From GCA-2715645 sp042095375 (lineage in GTDB: Bacteria; Bacteroidota; Bacteroidia; Cytophagales; MED-G16), in the NCBI GenBank assembly GCA_042095375.1, contig JBELBJ010000022.1, positions 1-21,051 of the forward strand: a DNA stretch of 21,051 bases. The letters are read 5' to 3'. This document shows positions 1 to 7,714 of the stretch, piece after piece. Numbering within the stretch: the first letter of the stretch is position 1; each line of letters opens with the position of its first letter. The translations under genes and the position numbers were made by a program. The notes beneath the pieces were generated by a model. It was not told the origin of the DNA, did not search any database, and saw only the letters and a list, made by a program, of their open reading frames with translations.

Positions 1-39
1 AAATTCTTCTTTATAATTATCTCCTATTTTTAATTTCAT
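1..39 (-). CDS. 5' end of a gene leaving the window, possibly a MaoC-like dehydratase (partial)
   Basis: An ATG at 39-37 on the minus strand opens a frame that reads MKLKIGDNYKEEF without a stop to the window edge. It starts one base after the stop codon of the upstream permease gene, a spacing typical of translationally coupled genes in this run. The pattern 'lysine-rich start, (I/V)GD, aromatic, acidic-E-F' resembles the N-terminus of MaoC-like (R)-hydratases of Bacteroidota. Thirteen residues cannot prove the family, so the existence of the gene is fairly safe and its identity is a guess. Confidence 0.45.
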   Translation of the reverse strand, partial: MKLKIGDNYKEEF

Positions 40-40
40 T

Positions 41-1276
41 TTATTTATTATTTAACAGGTTTAAATTAATTTTTTGAATAGCAATTAATGAAGGTTTAAT
101 AGAGGCAACAATTGAAATGAAAAATACTATTGATACAATCATTATTAGGTCACTAAGTTTAACTTTTACAGGATAATATTTAATTATGGCAGTTTCCATA
201 CCTAATGAAACCAACCCATATTCATTTTGAAGCACACATAATAATACCCCTAAAAAACCACCAATTATAATTCCAAGAACAGATATTATTATAGATTCAA
301 AGTAAAAGATTTTTTTTATTGATTTTTCGGTCAATCCTAATGATAATAATATAGACAAGTCTCTTTTTTTATCAATGGCATGCATGCTTAATAAGAAAAA
401 AATATTAAATGATGATATAATTAAAATGAAACTAAATATTATAAAAACAATTAGCTTTTCGGTTTTTAAAATTTTATATAAATCGGAATGTTGTTCTTCA
501 ATTGTTAATACACTATAGTCACCACCAACTATATTTCTAATTTCTGTCTTAATTTTATCGTTATCTTCTTTTTCATTTATTTTTAATTCTAGTGCGGTAA
601 TTTTATTTTTTTTCTTAAAAAGTTTTTCTGCAAAATTTAATGAAGATATTATATAATTATTATCTATTTGTTGCTCTATAGCGAAAACCCCAGAGGGGAT
701 TATAGATAGTTGATTAAAAGGTTGTTTTTGTATCCCAGATGGAATAAAAGAAAAGTCAGGAGATACAGAATATAAGATTAGGTTGTTAAAATTATCCTTT
801 AAATTTAGAGACATTTTATATTTTATTCCTCTTCCAATTATAGCATAAGAAGAGCTGTCTTTTTTTAAGGTAAAATTACCCTCAACAATATTATTGTTTA
901 ATCTTTTTTGTAAACTAAATGATGAATCAACCCCTTTTATATATACTGGAATCTCATAACCATTATAGCTAGCTATTGCACGATCTTCTATTACTTTACT
1001 CACAAAATCAACACCTTCAATTTTATTTATCTTAGTTATATGTTCCTCATTTTTTATGAAATATTTAGAGTTATTGGAAACGATTTTTATTTCAGGGTTA
1101 AAGTTTATGTATAATGATTTTAATAAGTCTTCTAAACCATTAAACACGGAGAGAACAATTATCAGAGATGAGGTTCCAACTAACACACCAAGAAATGCAG
1201 TAATACTTAGAAAGTTAATAAACGATTTTTTTTTTGAAAAAAAAAATCGTTTTGCTATAAATAAAGATAAATTCAT
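41..1276 (-). CDS. LolC/LolE-type (FtsX-like) ABC transporter permease
   Basis: This 411-residue inner-membrane protein has the MacB/FtsX/LolC layout: a first membrane helix at about 22-47, a periplasmic domain from about 50 to 272, and three further helices near 275-300, 322-350 and 372-398. The N-terminal block 'AKR-FFFS-KKK' followed by LGV-VGT-LIIVLSVFNG matches the lipoprotein-releasing permease family. Proteins of this family work with a LolD-type ATPase to extract lipoproteins from the inner membrane or to act as mechanotransmission exporters; no ATPase gene is present here. The gene overlaps rbfA by 4 bases (ATGA) and is followed after one base by the next start codon, so it is read as part of the glyA-rbfA run. 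Its codons 9-19 contain a 33-base perfect palindrome (see separate entry). The substrate cannot be told from the sequence. Confidence 0.9.
   Translation of the reverse strand: MNLSLFIAKRFFFSKKKSFINFLSITAFLGVLVGTSSLIIVLSVFNGLEDLLKSLYINFNPEIKIVSNNSKYFIKNEEHITKINKIEGVDFVSKVIEDRAIASYNGYEIPVYIKGVDSSFSLQKRLNNNIVEGNFTLKKDSSSYAIIGRGIKYKMSLNLKDNFNNLILYSVSPDFSFIPSGIQKQPFNQLSIIPSGVFAIEQQIDNNYIISSLNFAEKLFKKKNKITALELKINEKEDNDKIKTEIRNIVGGDYSVLTIEEQHSDLYKILKTEKLIVFIIFSFILIISSFNIFFLLSMHAIDKKRDLSILLSLGLTEKSIKKIFYFESIIISVLGIIIGGFLGVLLCVLQNEYGLVSLGMETAIIKYYPVKVKLSDLIMIVSIVFFISIVASIKPSLIAIQKINLNLLNNK
1220..1252. repeat. Perfect inverted repeat, 16-base arms around one base
   Basis: The left arm is AAACGA followed by ten T, the centre is one G at 1236, and the right arm is ten A followed by TCGTTT. 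It lies inside codons 9-19 of the permease gene and encodes the KRFFFSKKKSF segment. In RNA it could fold into a stem of about 14 pairs with a 5-base loop, just after the start codon. The encoded motif looks conserved in the protein family, so the palindrome may simply follow from TTT and AAA codon choice. Confidence 0.85.
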
Positions 1277-1638
1277 TTTTTGTTATCCTTTGGAATATCA
1301 AGTCCCGCAAGAATTTTTTCAATATTTGAGGCTTTATGTTCTGATTTGTCTAGAATAAATTTAATTTCAGGAATTTTTCTAATTAAATGTCTTATTTTAT
1401 TTCCTAAATAACCTCTTATTTTTTTTGAATTTTGTTGTACTATTTTAAAATTTTCATTTTCTGAGTTTTCTTTTAAAAAACTCAAATAAATTTTTATCAA
1501 ACTCATATTAGACGACGCCTTTACACCCATGATTGTTAAAAAATTATTTTTTATTAATCCCTTTCCTTCTACAGTAAAATACTGATTTATTATACTTTGA
1601 ATTAGACTTTCGTATTTCTCTAATCTTTTTTTTTCCAT
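1273..1638 (-). CDS. rbfA: Ribosome-binding factor A
   Basis: The 121-residue product has the size and pattern of RbfA, a single KH-like domain protein that binds the free 30S subunit and helps finish 16S rRNA 5'-end maturation and cold adaptation. Recognisable parts are the N-terminal helix with 'R-EKYESLIQSIINQYF', a central 'LTIMGVKASSNMSLIKIYLSF' strand pair, the helix '-SKKIRGYLGNKIRHLIRKIPEIKF' and the acidic-H-A-S-IEKIL ending with the usual D at the I-x-K-I-L helix. It starts 7 bases after rpiB ends and overlaps the permease by 4 bases (its TGA shares ATGA with the next ATG). The pairing rbfA followed by a LolC/E-type permease is a common arrangement in Bacteroidota as far as I recall. 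Confidence 0.9.
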   Translation of the reverse strand: MEKKRLEKYESLIQSIINQYFTVEGKGLIKNNFLTIMGVKASSNMSLIKIYLSFLKENSENENFKIVQQNSKKIRGYLGNKIRHLIRKIPEIKFILDKSEHKASNIEKILAGLDIPKDNKK

Positions 1639-1645
1639 TAAATTC

Positions 1646-2074
1646 TTAAATATCTATTTTTTTTATTCTATTTAAGTGCCTTCCGCCCTCGAAGTTTTTT
1701 TTCATGAAGATATCTATCATTCTTAACACATCATCCAAAGAAACAAATCTTGCAGGAAAACATATAATATTAGCATTATTGTGAGTTTTTGCTAATGATG
1801 AAATTTCACTATTCCAACATATTGCTGCTCTAATATTATTATGTTTATTGGCAGCCATCGCTACTCCATTTGCACTTCCACATACTAAGATACCAAAATC
1901 AACCTCTTTTTTCTGAACTGACTTTGCGACTAAATGCGAAAAATCAGGGTAATCACAAGACACCTTATCTTCTGGGCCAACATCTATAATTTTTATTCCA
2001 TTGGAGGTTAAATACTCAATTATTTTTTTTTTATAACTAAAACCAGCATGATCTCCACCAATAGCTATTTTCAT
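1646..2074 (-). CDS. rpiB: Ribose-5-phosphate isomerase B
   Basis: RpiB interconverts ribose 5-phosphate and ribulose 5-phosphate in the non-oxidative pentose phosphate pathway. The 142-residue length is normal for the LacAB/RpiB family. Visible motifs are 'IAIGGDHAGF' at 3-12 (D8 and H9 bind the sugar phosphate), 'D-YPDFSH' at 41-47, the active-site loop CGSANG with catalytic Cys65, 'AANKHNNIRAA' at 75-85, and the H98-N-N-A-N-I segment. The loop reads CGSANG where many bacterial homologues have CGTGIG or CGSGNG, but the catalytic cysteine is kept. The start ATG overlaps the tatC stop in an ATGA, so translation is probably coupled to tatC. Confidence 0.93.
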   Translation of the reverse strand: MKIAIGGDHAGFSYKKKIIEYLTSNGIKIIDVGPEDKVSCDYPDFSHLVAKSVQKKEVDFGILVCGSANGVAMAANKHNNIRAAICWNSEISSLAKTHNNANIICFPARFVSLDDVLRMIDIFMKKNFEGGRHLNRIKKIDI

Positions 2075-2871
2075 TTTTCAATATTTTTTACTTTTCCAGA
2101 AATGTAAATACTTATTTGATATAATCCAATTAAAGGTATTGCTAAAACTATTTGACTAAATGGATCTGGCGGTGTAAGTATCGCTCCAAACACTAAAATA
2201 ATTACTATTGCATGCCTTCTGTATTCTCTTAAAATAAATTTATCCACAAGACCTGCTTTAGTTAAAAAAAATATTACCATTGGTAATTGAAAAACCAATC
2301 CAGATGCCAAGACAAGAGTAGAAATAGTTGAAACATAAGATATAATATCAAATTCATTTAAAATACTTGGATCAATCTGATAGTTTGCTAAAAAGTTTAT
2401 TGAAATGGGAGTAAGCACAAAATATCCAAACATAATTCCTATAAAAAAAAGAAATGAAACATAAAACGTTGCTCCTCTAGCAGCTTTTTTTTCATTGACA
2501 TACAATCCGGGTGATATAAATCTCCAAAATTCCCAAAAAGCATAAGGAAATGCACAAATAATTCCAATAACAAAAGATGATGAAATATGCATCATAAACT
2601 GACCAGCCATTTGTCTGCTCTGAATTATGAAGGGGAGTTTTTCAATGCAAAAAACATTAATATTTATCCATTGACCAATATCACATAAAGCCTTATATGT
2701 CCAAAAATCACTTTTAGAGGGGCCTAAAATGATTTTTCCAAAAACAATACTTTTAGATAAAAAAGCTATTATAGCAAAAATAATAATTGCAATTAAAGAT
2801 CTAATTATATGCCACCTAAGTTCCTCTAGGTGGTCTAAAAAAGACATTTCTTTTTCTTCCTGTTTCTTCAT
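2071..2871 (-). CDS. tatC: Sec-independent (twin-arginine) translocase subunit TatC
   Basis: TatC is the inner-membrane receptor for twin-arginine signal peptides and exports folded proteins. The 266-residue protein begins with the cytosolic signature 'SFLDHLEELRWHI' (10-22; E16/E17 form the signal-peptide binding site) and has six predicted helices near 22-44, 93-113, 133-158, 178-205, 218-232 and 240-257. The loop 'FWRFISPGLY' (115-124) and the late motif 'ILTPPDPFSQ' (231-240) are diagnostic. It carries a longer first periplasmic loop (about 45-90) than E. coli TatC, as is usual in Bacteroidota. No tatA is next to it. ATGA overlaps join it to glyA upstream and rpiB downstream. Confidence 0.96.
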   Translation of the reverse strand: MKKQEEKEMSFLDHLEELRWHIIRSLIAIIIFAIIAFLSKSIVFGKIILGPSKSDFWTYKALCDIGQWININVFCIEKLPFIIQSRQMAGQFMMHISSSFVIGIICAFPYAFWEFWRFISPGLYVNEKKAARGATFYVSFLFFIGIMFGYFVLTPISINFLANYQIDPSILNEFDIISYVSTISTLVLASGLVFQLPMVIFFLTKAGLVDKFILREYRRHAIVIILVFGAILTPPDPFSQIVLAIPLIGLYQISIYISGKVKNIEK

Positions 2872-4139
2872 TTAAATAAAGGATAATTTATCATCCACTT
2901 GTTAATTTCTTTTTTGATTTCTCTTATTTTTTTTTCATTGTTTCTGTTTTTTAATACTTCATCAATATAAAAAACCACCTTTTTCATTTCTTTTTCTTTC
3001 ATTCCTCTAGTTGTGATTGCTGCACTCCCTATCCTCATTCCCGATGTTGTGAAGGGAGACTCTTTATCAAATGGAACCATATTTTTGTTAATAGTTATAT
3101 CAGCTTTTACCAAAATGTTTTCAGCAACTTTTCCTGTTATACCCTTATTACTTAAGTCAATAAGCATAAGGTGATTGTCTGTCCCATTTGAAATGATATT
3201 ATACTCTTTTTCAATAAAACATTCTGCCATCGTTTTCGCATTTTTTTTCACCTGTAAAACATATTCCATATAATTTTCGGATAAAGCTTCTTCAAACGAG
3301 ACTGCTTTTGCTGCAATTATGTGTTCTAATGGCCCCCCTTGGGTGCCCGGGAAAACAGCAGAGTCTAGAACTGACGATAAAGATTTTAAATTTCCTTTAG
3401 GTGATTTCATTCCAAGAGGATTATTACAGTCATTCCGCATCATTATGATTCCTCCCCTAGGTCCCCTTAATGTTTTATGAGTAGTTGAGGTTACTATATG
3501 ACAGTGATCCAATGGATCATTCAATAATCCTCTTGCAATAAGACCAGATGGATGAGCAATATCTGCAAGTACAATTGCATTAACTGAATCTGCTATTTCT
3601 CGAATTTTTTTATAATCCCAGTCTCTACTGTAAGATGATGCTCCACAAATTATTAATTTAGGTTTTTCTTTAAAAGCAACCTTTTCTAGTTGATTATAAT
3701 CTAGCAGTCCATTATTTTTTTTGACCCCATAAAAACATGAAGAATATATTTTTCCAGAAAAATTCACACTAGACCCATGTGTTAGATGGCCGCCGTGAGC
3801 CAAATCAAAACCTAAAATTTTATCACCAGGGTTTAATATTCCCAACATTACTGCAGCATTAGCTTGTGCCCCTGAATGAGGTTGTACATTTACCCAATTA
3901 GCATTAAATAATTTTTTTAATCTATTTCTTGCAATATCTTCAATTTCATCTACAATTTCACATCCACCATAATACCTTTTTCCCGGCAATCCTTCCGCAT
4001 ATTTATTTGTTAAAACACTTCCAGCAGCAGCCATCACTTCCTCTGATACAAAATTTTCTGATGCAATTAATTCAATCCCTTGTGTTTGTCTTATTTTCTC
4101 TTTTTCAATATATTCAAAAACTATTTTATCTTTGATCAT
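2868..4139 (-). CDS. glyA: Serine hydroxymethyltransferase
   Basis: This PLP enzyme converts serine and tetrahydrofolate to glycine and 5,10-methylene-tetrahydrofolate, the main one-carbon source in the cytosol. The 423 residues match the family length. Landmarks: 'QGIELIASENFVS' at 20-32, 'NKYAEGLPGKRYYGG' at 45-59, 'SGAQANAAV' at 89-97, 'LADIAHPSGL' (D193 and H196 contact PLP) at 191-200, and the PLP lysine K222 in 'TSTTHKTLRGPRGG'. It is the first gene of the minus-strand run and ends in an ATGA overlap with tatC. The 74 bases between it and the divergent pheA must contain promoters for both; on neither strand do I see a full TAnnTTTG element (a 7/8 match, TAAGTTTA, lies at 4171-4178 for pheA). 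Confidence 0.97.
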   Translation of the reverse strand: MIKDKIVFEYIEKEKIRQTQGIELIASENFVSEEVMAAAGSVLTNKYAEGLPGKRYYGGCEIVDEIEDIARNRLKKLFNANWVNVQPHSGAQANAAVMLGILNPGDKILGFDLAHGGHLTHGSSVNFSGKIYSSCFYGVKKNNGLLDYNQLEKVAFKEKPKLIICGASSYSRDWDYKKIREIADSVNAIVLADIAHPSGLIARGLLNDPLDHCHIVTSTTHKTLRGPRGGIIMMRNDCNNPLGMKSPKGNLKSLSSVLDSAVFPGTQGGPLEHIIAAKAVSFEEALSENYMEYVLQVKKNAKTMAECFIEKEYNIISNGTDNHLMLIDLSNKGITGKVAENILVKADITINKNMVPFDKESPFTTSGMRIGSAAITTRGMKEKEMKKVVFYIDEVLKNRNNEKKIREIKKEINKWMINYPLFK

Positions 4140-4213
4140 TATTTTATTTTTAGTCTGTTAAGTAAGATTTTAAGTTTAATCTTTATATTTAATATTTTAA
4201 TTTTATAAATCTA

Positions 4214-5278
4214 ATGAACATTCAAGAATTACGTATCGAAATAGATAAAATTGATAACAAAATTATTGATCTTTTAAATAAGAGAATGAATTTTGTGAAT
4301 CAAGTTGGAGACATTAAGAAAAAAAACAATGAACCCATTTACAGACCAGAAAGAGAAAAAGAAATTATAGATAGATTATCTAACAATTCTAATGGTAAGT
4401 TAAATCATCAAGCCATTAAATCTATCTTTCAAGAAGTTTTTGCTATTGCTAGAAATTTGGAATCAGAAGATAAAATTTCATATTTAGGTCCTGAAGGTAG
4501 TTTCACACATCAAGCTGCCGAGAATAATTTTGGTTCTTCTAGTTCTTTTATTTCATTAAATTCTATTAAAGCTGTCTTTGAATCTTTGGAATCAAACAAA
4601 TCAAAGTTTGGTATTATTCCACTAGAAAATAATCAAGAAGGAATTGTTCAAGAAACTATAGATATGTTAGGTTTGAGTGACTTAAGTATTGTTGCAGAAA
4701 TGTCAATGTCTATAAGTTTTGTTTTTGCCTCTAAGTGTAAAAATATTGCAGAAGTGGAAAAAGTTTATTCCAAAGACATTGCTTTTAAGCAATGTAAAAA
4801 TTTTATCGAGGAGTACTTTGATGAATCAATTCAGTTGGTTCCAGTTGGAAGCACTAGCAGAGCAGTTTCAACCGCGAATAAAACCAAAAATTCTGGAGCA
4901 ATATGCTCAAGAATAGCAGCTGTTGAAAAGGGGTTGCCTATATTATTTAATAAGATTGAAAATTCTTCAAAAAATCACACAAGGTTTATAGTTCTTTCAA
5001 AAAACCATTCAAACAAAAAATCCGGAAATGACAAAACATCAGTATTAGTCCGCTTAACAGATGGACATGGTGTCTTAGCAAATTTTCTTCAAGAGTTTCA
5101 TAATGCAAAAATTAATTTAACTAAGCTTGAAAGTAGACCAGCTAGGGAAGGAACAGATTTCAAATATGTTTTTTATATAGACTTTGAAGGACATTATTTA
5201 GACAACAATTTCCAGATTATTCTTAAAAGATATGAAGACAATATCAAAATCTTAGGAAGCTATGTAAGGTTAATTTAA
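4214..5278 (+). CDS. pheA: Bifunctional chorismate mutase / prephenate dehydratase (P-protein)
   Basis: The enzyme makes phenylpyruvate from chorismate via prephenate, committing the shikimate pathway to phenylalanine. Three domains follow in 354 residues: an AroQ-type chorismate mutase (1-83, 'LR-EID-ID-KI-DLLNKRM', R44-P-E-R-E), a prephenate dehydratase (87-262, 'YLGPEGSFTHQAA' at 90-102, 'PLENNQEGIV' at 136-145, and the catalytic T-R-F at 256-258), and an ACT domain (275-354) with GVL (286-288) and ESRP (306-309), the phenylalanine-binding motifs. Feedback inhibition by phenylalanine is therefore expected. The usual PIENS serine is replaced by asparagine (N140). The gene stands alone on its strand; its TAA shares the bases TTAA with the stop of the convergent pseudouridine synthase. 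Confidence 0.95.
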   Translation: MNIQELRIEIDKIDNKIIDLLNKRMNFVNQVGDIKKKNNEPIYRPEREKEIIDRLSNNSNGKLNHQAIKSIFQEVFAIARNLESEDKISYLGPEGSFTHQAAENNFGSSSSFISLNSIKAVFESLESNKSKFGIIPLENNQEGIVQETIDMLGLSDLSIVAEMSMSISFVFASKCKNIAEVEKVYSKDIAFKQCKNFIEEYFDESIQLVPVGSTSRAVSTANKTKNSGAICSRIAAVEKGLPILFNKIENSSKNHTRFIVLSKNHSNKKSGNDKTSVLVRLTDGHGVLANFLQEFHNAKINLTKLESRPAREGTDFKYVFYIDFEGHYLDNNFQIILKRYEDNIKILGSYVRLI

Positions 5279-6303
5279 TCTTTTTGGCCTTTAGTATATT
5301 TTTTCCATTTAGCAATTACACCACTAAAATCTTTAGGTAACGATGATTCAAAACTAATCTTCTTTTTTGACTTAGGGTGAATGAAGCCTAAAGATTTTGC
5401 ATGAAGGGCTTGTCTTGGTATAATATTAAAACAGTTTTCTACAAATTTTTTATATTTTGAAAAAACCGTTCCTTTTAAAACCTTATCTCCTCCATATACT
5501 TTATCATTAAATATGGGATGACCAAGGTATTTCATATGGGCTCTAATCTGATGTGTTCTTCCAGTCTCTAATTGACACTCAACAATTGATACATAGTAAA
5601 ATGATTCAATAACTTTATAATGTGTAATTGCTTTTTTACCTTTATCATTTTCAGCATAAGCACACACAACCCTTCTATCCTTGATAGACCTACCTAAATT
5701 AACATCTATAGTGCCTTGTTTGTTTTTTGGTTCACCCCAAACTAATGCTACATATTTTCGCTCGATAGAATGATCAAAAAATTGTTTGGCAAGTGAAATC
5801 ATTGATTTTTCGTTTTTTGCAACGACTAATAAACCAGAAGTTTCTTTATCAATTCTATGAACCAATCCAGGTCTTCCATCATTTTTAGGCATTATAGGTA
5901 GTTTTTTAAAGTAATATACCAATCCATTTACTAAAGTTCCTGTCCAGTTATTATAAGATGGATGGACTACCATTCCAGCTTTTTTATTAACTAGCAATAC
6001 ATCTTCATCTTCATATATAATATTGATATCAATTTTTTCTGGTATTATTTCTTCATTTCTTGGCGGTGCAGGAAAAGAAACACTTATTTTATCTAAAGGC
6101 TTTACTTTATAGTTTTGTTTAACAACTACTTCATTAACCTTAACATAACCGTTTTGTATTCCATCTTGAATTTTATTTCTAGATGTTCCAGGAATTTTAT
6201 CAATAAGGAATCTGTCGATTCTTAGTAATGACTGGTATTTATCTACCTTAATATTATGGTGTTCATACAATTCATCATTTATGTTTTTTTTATTATTACT
6301 CAT
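5275..6303 (-). CDS. RluD-family 23S rRNA pseudouridine synthase
   Basis: The 342-residue product has an S4 RNA-binding domain at about 24-80 ('SLLRIDRFLIDKIPGTSR-KIQ-GI-NGYVKVN') and an RsuA/RluA-type catalytic domain from about 95 to 320. The catalytic aspartate is D152 in 'GLVHRIDKETSGLLVVAK'; 'LETGRTHQIRAHM-YLGHPIFND' is the second signature. By domain order and length it is closest to RluD, which modifies helix 69 of 23S rRNA (positions 1911, 1915 and 1917 in E. coli), but RluC- or other RluA-like specificity cannot be excluded, hence no gene symbol. It lies 21 bases downstream of radA and is probably co-transcribed. Its stop overlaps the pheA stop by 4 bases (TTAA read on both strands). 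Confidence 0.92.
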   Translation of the reverse strand: MSNNKKNINDELYEHHNIKVDKYQSLLRIDRFLIDKIPGTSRNKIQDGIQNGYVKVNEVVVKQNYKVKPLDKISVSFPAPPRNEEIIPEKIDINIIYEDEDVLLVNKKAGMVVHPSYNNWTGTLVNGLVYYFKKLPIMPKNDGRPGLVHRIDKETSGLLVVAKNEKSMISLAKQFFDHSIERKYVALVWGEPKNKQGTIDVNLGRSIKDRRVVCAYAENDKGKKAITHYKVIESFYYVSIVECQLETGRTHQIRAHMKYLGHPIFNDKVYGGDKVLKGTVFSKYKKFVENCFNIIPRQALHAKSLGFIHPKSKKKISFESSLPKDFSGVIAKWKKYTKGQKD

Positions 6304-6324
6304 CTACTCAAAATATCATGCCTG

Positions 6325-7680
6325 TTAATGAAATATACTTTCATAAACTTGTTGAATTTTTCTATATGGAGAAACTTTTATCTTATGTTTTGTTTCAATT
6401 TTATTATAAAATGGAATTATAATTTCAACAAAACCTAACTTTTCTGCTTCCATTATTCTTGATTCAATTCTGCTTACAGGTCTAATTTCTCCGTTTAATC
6501 CAACCTCTCCTGTAAAACATAATTTATTATTTATAACTTTTTCTTCATAGGAAGATATTATGGCCATACATAAGGCTAAATCACCACTAGGATCATCTAT
6601 TTTTAAGCCACCGGCTACATTAACAAAAACATCTTGAGAATTTAATTGAAGGCCAAGTCTTTTTTCTAAAACCGCTAAAATCATATTAAATCTTTTTAAA
6701 TTATAACCATTACAACTTCTTTGTGATGTGCTATAGTTTGATGTACTAACTAATGATTGAATCTCTAAAATTAAAGACCTGTTTCCTTCTACAATATTTC
6801 CAATACAAACCCCACTCAATTCATTATCTTTTTGTGAAATTAAAATTTCAGATGGGTTTGAAACTTCTTTTAACCCTCTTTCGGCCATCTCATATATTCC
6901 TAAAGCATTTGTTGGTCCATATCTATTTTTTTTTGTTCTTAATAACCTGTAAGAAAGGTTTTTTTCTCCTTCAAATACAACAACTACATCAACCATATGT
7001 TCTAATATTTTTGGTCCTGCAATAATCCCATCTTTAGTTATATGTCCAATAAGAAAAATTGTTTTTCCATTTTCTTTTGAATATTTCATTAATTCAAACG
7101 TACATTCTTTAATTTGAGAAATTGATCCTGGAGTAGATTCAAGATTATTTGTGCTTAATGTTTGTATAGAATCAATTATTAATATACTTGGGTTTAGATT
7201 TTGGCTGGCTAGAAATAAAGATTCTAAATTTGTTTCAGTATATATAAAGCAATTTTCATTTTTTTGTCCAATTCTTTCAGATCTAATTTTTATTTGCTCT
7301 TTACTTTCTTCGCCCGACACGTATAAAGTTTTTAGTTTTTTTAATGCTAAAACAAACTGTAACATTAATGTAGATTTGCCAATTCCCGGCTCTCCTCCAA
7401 TTAGAATTACTGAACCAGGCACAATTCCTCCTCCTAATACTCTATTCAGTTCTTTATCTGTTGTTACTACTCTTTTTCTTTCTTCATTTGAAATTTTATC
7501 TAGATTTATAGGTTTATTTTTTTCAACATCATTTTTTTTCCAAACTTCTTTTTTTTCTTTTTTTTCTTTTACAATTTCTTCCATATAACTATTCCAGCTC
7601 TCACATTTAGAACACCTTCCCATCCATTTTGGGGAAATTGAACCGCAATTTTGACAAACGTATTGAGTTGAAGTTTTCAC
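6325..7680 (-). CDS. radA: DNA repair protein RadA
   Basis: RadA (Sms) is a RecA-like, DnaB-type helicase that extends D-loops and processes branched recombination intermediates. The 451 residues show an N-terminal zinc finger (C9, C12, C23, C26), a RecA core with Walker A 'GGEPGIGKST' at 95-104 and Walker B 'ILIIDS' at 166-171, the RadA-specific K-N-R-Y-G motif at 251-255 (usually KNRFG, a conservative change), and a Lon-protease-like C-terminal domain from about 285 with 'DVFVNVAGGLKIDDPSGDLA'. The start is GTG at 7680-7678: an in-frame TAA lies two codons upstream and no ATG fits. It is divergent from the dioxygenase gene with only 34 bases between them, and that gene also starts with GTG. 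Confidence 0.96.
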   Translation of the reverse strand: MKTSTQYVCQNCGSISPKWMGRCSKCESWNSYMEEIVKEKKEKKEVWKKNDVEKNKPINLDKISNEERKRVVTTDKELNRVLGGGIVPGSVILIGGEPGIGKSTLMLQFVLALKKLKTLYVSGEESKEQIKIRSERIGQKNENCFIYTETNLESLFLASQNLNPSILIIDSIQTLSTNNLESTPGSISQIKECTFELMKYSKENGKTIFLIGHITKDGIIAGPKILEHMVDVVVVFEGEKNLSYRLLRTKKNRYGPTNALGIYEMAERGLKEVSNPSEILISQKDNELSGVCIGNIVEGNRSLILEIQSLVSTSNYSTSQRSCNGYNLKRFNMILAVLEKRLGLQLNSQDVFVNVAGGLKIDDPSGDLALCMAIISSYEEKVINNKLCFTGEVGLNGEIRPVSRIESRIMEAEKLGFVEIIIPFYNKIETKHKIKVSPYRKIQQVYESIFH

Positions 7681-7714
7681 TTTTTATTCATAACTTAAAT
7701 TCAATTTTAATTTA

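Noticed and set aside
4140..4213. Promoter elements for glyA and pheA
   Set aside because: Only a 7/8 match (TAAGTTTA) without a clear -33 partner was found; in DNA this AT-rich that is not enough to annotate.
7151..7588. Plus-strand open frame of 145 codons opposite radA
   Set aside because: It lies wholly antisense to radA, which has complete family motifs, and its residue pattern (S/F/L-rich) is that of a reverse-strand shadow.
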